A stretch of DNA of 50,532 nucleotides, from assembly GCA_001766825.1 (NCBI GenBank), contig LYOR01000008.1, positions 1 through 50,532 on the forward strand, given 5' to 3'. The notes beneath the pieces were generated by a model that saw only the letters and a list, made by a program, of their open reading frames with translations, had not been told where the DNA came from and ran no database searches. Position numbers and translations under genes: made by a program. Source of the stretch: Candidatus Syntropharchaeum butanivorans. GTDB lineage: Archaea; Halobacteriota; Syntropharchaeia; Syntropharchaeales; Syntropharchaeaceae. Positions within the stretch are counted from its first letter, which is position 1. Each line of letters begins with the position of its first letter. Below, one piece after another: positions 46,381-50,532 of this stretch.

Positions 46381-47693
46381 TCCCTCACAGATCCCTCGAT
46401 TATCTCCCATGCCAGATCGAGCACACGATCATCCACATCTGAGAACTCTGCCCTTGCAATCGCAAACGCGATGTTCCTCGCGTACTCACCCATTCTGTTA
46501 TCCCGCCTTAATGGGGAGGATCCAAGCGTCTCAACGATCTCGTTCACCCGCTCAAGGTACTCGTCCACATTTGATGCAACGATCCTGGGGGTATGCCTCC
46601 TTGCAAGCTTCACCCACTCGTCGAAGTAGAGTGAGAACTTTTTCAGTGCATTACCCATGTAAAACTTCTTCTTGAAGAGGTCAAGCCTGTCTGGCCTCTC
46701 AAGCTCGTCCGTTTTGACGATCAAACCAAACCGGGATGCCAGGGTGGGAGAAAGCCCGATATCATCGATTGGATGCTCGGAAAAGACATCCCCTTTTGGG
46801 TTCATCGTGGCTATCATGATGAACCTTGATCTTATCGTCCTGTGAACCCTGCCTGAATGAACGTCGCAGATGCCGTTACTCATAAGCTCGTAGATAAGCT
46901 CAACATCCCCCTTTGGAATCTTATCAAACTCGTCTGCAAGTACAACCCGTTCATCTGCATACGCGATCGATCCAAGCTCTCCTGTTGAGTAGTTTATCAC
47001 AAGACCTGCTCTCGTGCTGTTTCCACCTATCCGTTCAATCGATGAGAAGTTCTCGGAGATGATATCCCGTGCAAGCGTCTTTGAGGAGGCCGGAGGTCCA
47101 ACGATTGCAAGATGTACCGGTTCATCGAATGTTGAGAAGAGCGATGTTGTGATCGCCATCTTCATCACCTCGTTCCCCTTTATATCCTCAAAGACATCCT
47201 TCCAGAACCCTTCAAACCCTTTTCTCCTCGCAAACTCGGTGATCTCAGAGGGATCCAGGGATAGCCCTGCATCCCCCTTCAGCATCTCCTCCCGGGCACT
47301 CTCGAGCACATACTTCCACTTCATGATATGGGGGAGGACAACCCTTCGCCATGAGGTCTCTGCGCCCCACTTCGGGGTTATGATGAAGGTCCTATCAGAT
47401 ATCTCGATGAAGTTGTGTGGGTTCTCAAGCCCAAGCACAGCCTTTACAGATTTCTCAATAACAGGGTCGATCTCCCGGCATATAACCCGAACCTCCTCAT
47501 TACCAATCCTGATCTCCTCTATACTCTTAGATGCGATGATGTTTCTTGCGTTTTGGACCATTGTGGCTGACTTTTGCTTGCTGAAAGGAAGCTCTGTCGG
47601 GTTTAAGATCGCGATAGACTCCACGGTACAGATGCCGTTCTTCTTCAAAAGTTCTCTATCCTTGGTGCTGAGGTTGAGGGTGCTAAGATCCAT
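46371..47693 (-). CDS. MCM-like AAA+ ATPase with N-terminal helix-hairpin-helix
   Basis: The 440-residue protein starts with a RadA-like helix-hairpin-helix region (about 1-60, LLKKNGICTVESIAILNPTEL). After a middle segment it has an MCM-type AAA+ module. The module shows Walker A GPPASSKT (199-206), Walker B VVLADEFDKI (251-260), the hairpin SGRVHRTIRSRF, sensor 1 N298 and arginine finger PTLASRFGLIV (R321). It lacks the OB/zinc domain of a replicative MCM and has SSK in place of the MCM Walker A GTAKS, so it is a divergent paralogue. DNA or RNA may be a substrate, but this is unproven. It lies 8 nt after a small membrane-protein gene and overlaps the radical SAM gene. Confidence 0.82.
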   Translation of the reverse strand: MDLSTLNLSTKDRELLKKNGICTVESIAILNPTELPFSKQKSATMVQNARNIIASKSIEEIRIGNEEVRVICREIDPVIEKSVKAVLGLENPHNFIEISDRTFIITPKWGAETSWRRVVLPHIMKWKYVLESAREEMLKGDAGLSLDPSEITEFARRKGFEGFWKDVFEDIKGNEVMKMAITTSLFSTFDEPVHLAIVGPPASSKTLARDIISENFSSIERIGGNSTRAGLVINYSTGELGSIAYADERVVLADEFDKIPKGDVELIYELMSNGICDVHSGRVHRTIRSRFIMIATMNPKGDVFSEHPIDDIGLSPTLASRFGLIVKTDELERPDRLDLFKKKFYMGNALKKFSLYFDEWVKLARRHTPRIVASNVDEYLERVNEIVETLGSSPLRRDNRMGEYARNIAFAIARAEFSDVDDRVLDLAWEIIEGSVREWM

Positions 47694-47701
47694 TCTCCAC
47701 G

Positions 47702-48004
47702 TTATGGTATCGGGAGTAGCTCTGCTATAAGGGTTGCGATACCCACCCCGTATATCTGGAGTGCGATGAGATCAAGGATCAATCCTATGATGACCCCTGT
47801 TATCAGGCTTGTCACAAGCCGGATCTTAACGATCAAAAGCGCTCCAAGGAAAATTACGATGAGAAGCCCCAGACCTGATCCAAGAAGATGCGGAATCTCT
47901 CTCATCGTTGTATTCAGGATGTTTAAGAGGAAGAGGAGGGCACCCTCACCCAGAAATATCCCGAGAAAGACCCCGCATACTGTGAGCCACCTCTCAATAT
48001 CCAT
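47702..48004 (-). CDS. small hydrophobic membrane protein
   Basis: The 100-residue protein has about four membrane segments (roughly 8-28, 38-60, 62-80 and 82-97) and few charged residues. No family is recognised. It starts 18 nt after the thermosome stop and ends 8 nt before the MCM-like ATPase gene. It probably belongs to that gene set and could anchor the ATPase or another member to the membrane, which is only an inference from position. Confidence 0.65.
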   Translation of the reverse strand: MDIERWLTVCGVFLGIFLGEGALLFLLNILNTTMREIPHLLGSGLGLLIVIFLGALLIVKIRLVTSLITGVIIGLILDLIALQIYGVGIATLIAELLPIP

Positions 48005-48022
48005 GGTTCCAGGGGTGAGGGA

Positions 48023-49672
48023 TCACATCATCGGAGGCATTCCACCGCCGTAGCCCCCACCGGGCATTCCTCCTCTCCCGCCTTCTTCTTCTTCCCCACC
48101 GGGGATCTTCTTCACCGCTATTACATCATCTATCCGCAGAAGCATCGTCGCAGCCTCAACAGCAGAACTTAAAGCCTGTTTCTTCACACGCAGTGGCTCA
48201 ATCACGCCCTTCTCCCACATATCAACGATTTTACCGGTGAAAACATCTATTCCAGCATTTTTCTCACCTTGCTGGTGCATTGCCCTGAGCTCAACGAGTT
48301 TATCAACCTGATCATGTCCTGCGTTCTCTGCAAGCGTTCTCGGTATCATCTCTATCGCATCTGCAAACATCTTCACTGCGAGCTGACTACGCCCTTTGAG
48401 CTCACTGCTGTAGGTCCTGAGCCTCAGAGCAAGCTCAACCTCGGGCGAACCCCCACCAGCGACGACCTTCCCATCCTCGATCGCACATCCAACCGATTTA
48501 AGCGCATCGTGAATCGCCCTATCTGCCTCTGCAACGACGTGCTCTGTGCCGCCCCGAACGATGATCGATACAGCCTTGGGATCTTTACAGCCTTCGATTA
48601 CGACCATCTTCTCATCACCGTATCTCCGCTCTTCGACAAGATCTGCCTCTCCAAGGTCATCAGGACTTATCGCATCCAGGTTTGTGACGATCTTTGCACC
48701 TGTGGCGCGAGCAATCCGCTCCATATCACTCTTCTTCACCCTCCGAACTCCCATGATACCGGCCTTTGCAAGGTGGAACTGTACCGCATCATCCATCCCT
48801 TTCTGGCAGAATACAACGTTCGCACCGCTTTCTCTCACCTTATCTGCCATCGCCTTGAGCGTCGCTGCCTCTTCATCAAGGAAAGCCTGCAGCTGCTCAG
48901 GGGTCTTTATCGCGATTTCTGCACTGAATTCGGTCTTTCTAATCTCCATTGAGGCATTTATAAGGGCGATCTTCGCATTCTCAATCTTTGCAGGCATGCT
49001 CGGATGCACCCGCTCCTTATCGATCGCGACACCATTTATCATGATCGTATCATCAACCCTGCCCCCGATCTTTCGCTCCACGTTGATCCTGTCTACGTCA
49101 ACCCCACTCTCATCTGCAACAGCCTTCGCAGCTCTCACGACAATCTCAGCAAGGTGTTCGTCTGCTGAACCCACCCCCTTCCCTGTAAGGGAAGTCCTGG
49201 CAATCTTGAGGAGTGCCTCATCTCCTGATCCTTCAATATCGATCGCAAAATCCTCAAGAAGCTCCTTTGCCTTATTCAAGGCTGCATGATAACCAGATAT
49301 GATCACCGTTGGGTGCACATCGAGTTCTATCAGCTCTTCAGCCCTTTTCAAGAGCTCTCCTGCGATCACAACCGCAGTCGTCGTTCCATCACCGGCCTCT
49401 TCATCCTGGGTCTTGGATATCTCGACGATCATCTTGGCCGCGGGGTGCTCGATATCAATCTCTTTCAGGATTGTTGCGCCATCGTTTGTGATTACCACAT
49501 CCCCCAGCATATCAACCAGCATCTTGTCCATCCCCCGCGGGCCGAGTGTTGTTCGAACCGCCTCCGCGACCGCCATCGCAGCAGCGATGTTGTTGCTCTG
49601 TGCGTCTCTCCCCCTTGAACGGGTTGCCTCAGGGCTGAGAATTATTACAGGAGTTCCTCCCAATGCTGCCAT
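48023..49672 (-). CDS. thermosome (group II chaperonin) subunit
   Basis: This 549-residue chaperonin subunit forms a double-ring ATP-driven folding chamber with a built-in lid. Motifs are [53 protein letters not shown] (nucleotide site) and [17 protein letters not shown]. The C-terminal Gly/Met-rich tail is typical. A minus-strand TATA box at about 49716-49724 lies about 45-50 nt upstream. A second subunit gene starts divergently at 50151. Confidence 0.97.
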   Translation of the reverse strand: MAALGGTPVIILSPEATRSRGRDAQSNNIAAAMAVAEAVRTTLGPRGMDKMLVDMLGDVVITNDGATILKEIDIEHPAAKMIVEISKTQDEEAGDGTTTAVVIAGELLKRAEELIELDVHPTVIISGYHAALNKAKELLEDFAIDIEGSGDEALLKIARTSLTGKGVGSADEHLAEIVVRAAKAVADESGVDVDRINVERKIGGRVDDTIMINGVAIDKERVHPSMPAKIENAKIALINASMEIRKTEFSAEIAIKTPEQLQAFLDEEAATLKAMADKVRESGANVVFCQKGMDDAVQFHLAKAGIMGVRRVKKSDMERIARATGAKIVTNLDAISPDDLGEADLVEERRYGDEKMVVIEGCKDPKAVSIIVRGGTEHVVAEADRAIHDALKSVGCAIEDGKVVAGGGSPEVELALRLRTYSSELKGRSQLAVKMFADAIEMIPRTLAENAGHDQVDKLVELRAMHQQGEKNAGIDVFTGKIVDMWEKGVIEPLRVKKQALSSAVEAATMLLRIDDVIAVKKIPGGEEEEGGRGGMPGGGYGGGMPPMM

Positions 49673-49715
49673 ATCTATCAGACCTCACTCTTTTGTAAAA
49701 GGTTGGTTTATCGGT

Positions 49716-49724
49716 CTATATAAG
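49716..49724 (-). promoter_or_regulatory. TATA box of the thermosome gene
   Basis: CTTATATAG on the minus strand lies 44-52 nt upstream of the thermosome ATG at 49672. A GTGAGG ribosome-binding site lies about 8 nt upstream of the ATG. Confidence 0.55.
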
Positions 49725-50090
49725 GGTTGTTATCAGAGATTCTGTCAAGTCTTCAGGTGTTGCATTTGTGATGTTGCAGACGATACAGTTGTAATTCTGA
49801 GTCGATCCTGAAATAGGACATCTGGCTTAACTTGGCAAGTTTTACTCACCTCTTTTAAGTCTCTCAATTTCTTTTGAGAGCTTTTCAGAAACAGATCAAA
49901 AAGGTCCTGGCCAAAATAGAAAGCTTTATTAGCCAATTTTCCCCATAAAATAGGGATGATAGATGGGAATTGAAAGAGAACTGGTCTCAGTGGAACTTAT
50001 TATTCATTTGGAGGGTCTGGTTCAGGTTTTGACCGGTGTGGATCTGGAGATGGAGAAAGCTGAATATGTAGATGAGGGGGCACAGTAACT
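49725..50090. other. interval between divergent thermosome genes
   Basis: No clear gene is seen here. A perfect 7-bp hairpin with a 6-nt loop lies at 49861-49880. A 63-codon minus-strand frame from a TTG at 49936 has no recognised similarity. A separate 41-codon plus-strand frame is listed on its own. AT content is higher than in the flanking genes. Confidence 0.4.
49963..50088 (+). CDS. possible 41-residue acidic small protein
   Basis: An ATG at 49963 opens a clean 41-codon frame ([20 protein letters not shown]...). It is acidic and helix-prone and ends at TAA 50086-50088, just before the TATA box of the second thermosome gene. An AGGGA-type site lies 6 nt upstream and CATAAAATAG at about 49944-49953 could be a promoter. 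No family is recognised; it could be a chance frame. Confidence 0.25.
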   Translation: MGIERELVSVELIIHLEGLVQVLTGVDLEMEKAEYVDEGAQ

Positions 50091-50141
50091 TTTATATAGA
50101 AGTATAAATCATAGAAAACTGAACAACAGGATAGATGGAGG
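50091..50141 (+). promoter_or_regulatory. promoter and ribosome-binding site of the second thermosome gene
   Basis: TTTATATA at 50091-50098 is followed by GGAGG at 50137-50141, 9 nt upstream of the ATG at 50151. A second AT-rich AGTATAAAT lies at 50101-50109. Confidence 0.55.
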
Positions 50142-50150
50142 ATATTGTGT

Positions 50151-50532
50151 ATGGCTGGACAGCTGGGTGGAACACCGATACTGATATTAAAAGAGGGAAG
50201 CGAGCGGACAAGAGGTAAAGAGGCGCAGAACCGCAACATACTGGCTGCGAAGGCAGTTGCAAGTGCGGTCAGAACCACGCTCGGTCCCAAAGGTATGGAT
50301 AAGATGCTCGTTGACTCACTCGGGGATGTGGTGATTACAAACGACGGTGCGACGATTCTGAAGGAGATGGATATCGAGCATCCTGCAGCAAAGATGATGG
50401 TCGAGATTGCGAAGACGCAGGATGACGAGGTTGGTGATGGAACAACCACGGCGGTTGTGATCGCAGGAGAGCTTCTGAAGAAGGCAGAAGACCTCTTGGA
50501 GCAGGATATCCATCCCACAGTGATTGCATCCG
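50151..50532 (+). CDS. thermosome subunit, N-terminal part (runs off the window)
   Basis: The first 127 codons of a second group II chaperonin subunit are present. They include [53 protein letters not shown] and [19 protein letters not shown]. It is clearly a paralogue of the divergent gene ending at 48023, and the two probably form a mixed ring. The gene is cut by the window edge. Confidence 0.97.
   Translation, partial: MAGQLGGTPILILKEGSERTRGKEAQNRNILAAKAVASAVRTTLGPKGMDKMLVDSLGDVVITNDGATILKEMDIEHPAAKMMVEIAKTQDDEVGDGTTTAVVIAGELLKKAEDLLEQDIHPTVIAS

Noticed and set aside
48546..49289. Plus-strand 247-codon frame inside the thermosome gene
   Set aside because: It is antisense to highly conserved chaperonin coding sequence and its Ala/Ser/Ile-rich composition is a shadow artefact.
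49745..49936. 63-codon minus-strand frame starting at TTG
   Set aside because: It has a weak start, no ribosome-binding site and no recognised similarity; it overlaps a hairpin and lies in a promoter interval.

Overview
The window is archaeal. It encodes archaeal or eukaryote-like information genes: the family D DNA polymerase large subunit, aRF1, aIF5A, L15e, S19e, an RPA-type OB protein, a PDCD5 homologue, SecY with its usual L15/adk/DUF106/cmk neighbours, and group II chaperonins. TATA-like boxes precede most operons. A McrD homologue, an NrpR repressor and an MtaA-like methyltransferase point to a methyl-coenzyme M reductase-bearing euryarchaeon (a methanogen, or a methane- or alkane-oxidising relative in the Methanosarcinales/Syntrophoarchaeales/ANME range). 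UvrB is a bacterial-type gene. The exact taxon cannot be fixed from the sequence alone.

Layout. 1-1546 is an insertion-sequence graveyard: a frameshifted IS5-type transposase, a dense cluster of short perfect hairpins (667-876) and the start of an IS4-type transposase with an in-frame stop. 1547-2788 encodes an unusual zinc finger/membrane/transglutaminase-like/coiled-coil protein. 2916-10035 is one long minus-strand series: mcrD, tRNA-Gln, aIF5A, agmatinase, signal peptidase, a double-length thymidylate synthase homologue and DNA polymerase D large subunit, most of them overlapping or nearly touching. 10106-13962 holds a membrane Lon-like protease, a DUF447 protein, an MtaA-like methyltransferase and an M24 peptidase. 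14048-17666 is the L15-secY-adk-DUF106-cmk operon, convergent with rtcA and L15e. 19287-20368 has a histone-deacetylase-fold hydrolase and a Cys-rich protein.

20387-25829 is a two-gene surface-protein operon. 25965-30582 is the operon trm112-like, membrane protein, pyrG, nrpR, aroA. A DUF1614 membrane protein and an ArlH/FlaH-like ATPase follow, convergent with each other. tRNA-Leu sits directly against uvrB. A seven-gene minus-strand operon (40312 to 34243) carries S19e, PDCD5, aRF1, the dITP/XTP pyrophosphatase, argS, RPA and purQ. An aldehyde:ferredoxin oxidoreductase stands alone, followed by more transposase debris. From 49672 down to 42494 a thermosome gene leads into a small membrane protein, an MCM-like ATPase, a radical SAM protein, a CitG-like protein and a large DUF2298 membrane protein. 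A second thermosome gene starts divergently and runs off the window end.

The most unusual observations are the triloop hairpin cluster, the tandem thymidylate synthase with a Cys-to-Ser first copy, the tRNA-Leu/uvrB junction that would make a leaderless mRNA on tRNA 3' processing, two genes whose N-termini seem to need an ATC or ATT start, the HhH-MCM-like ATPase operon, and mcrD placed in a translation/replication gene series. All functional names come from motif recognition by eye; no database search was run.
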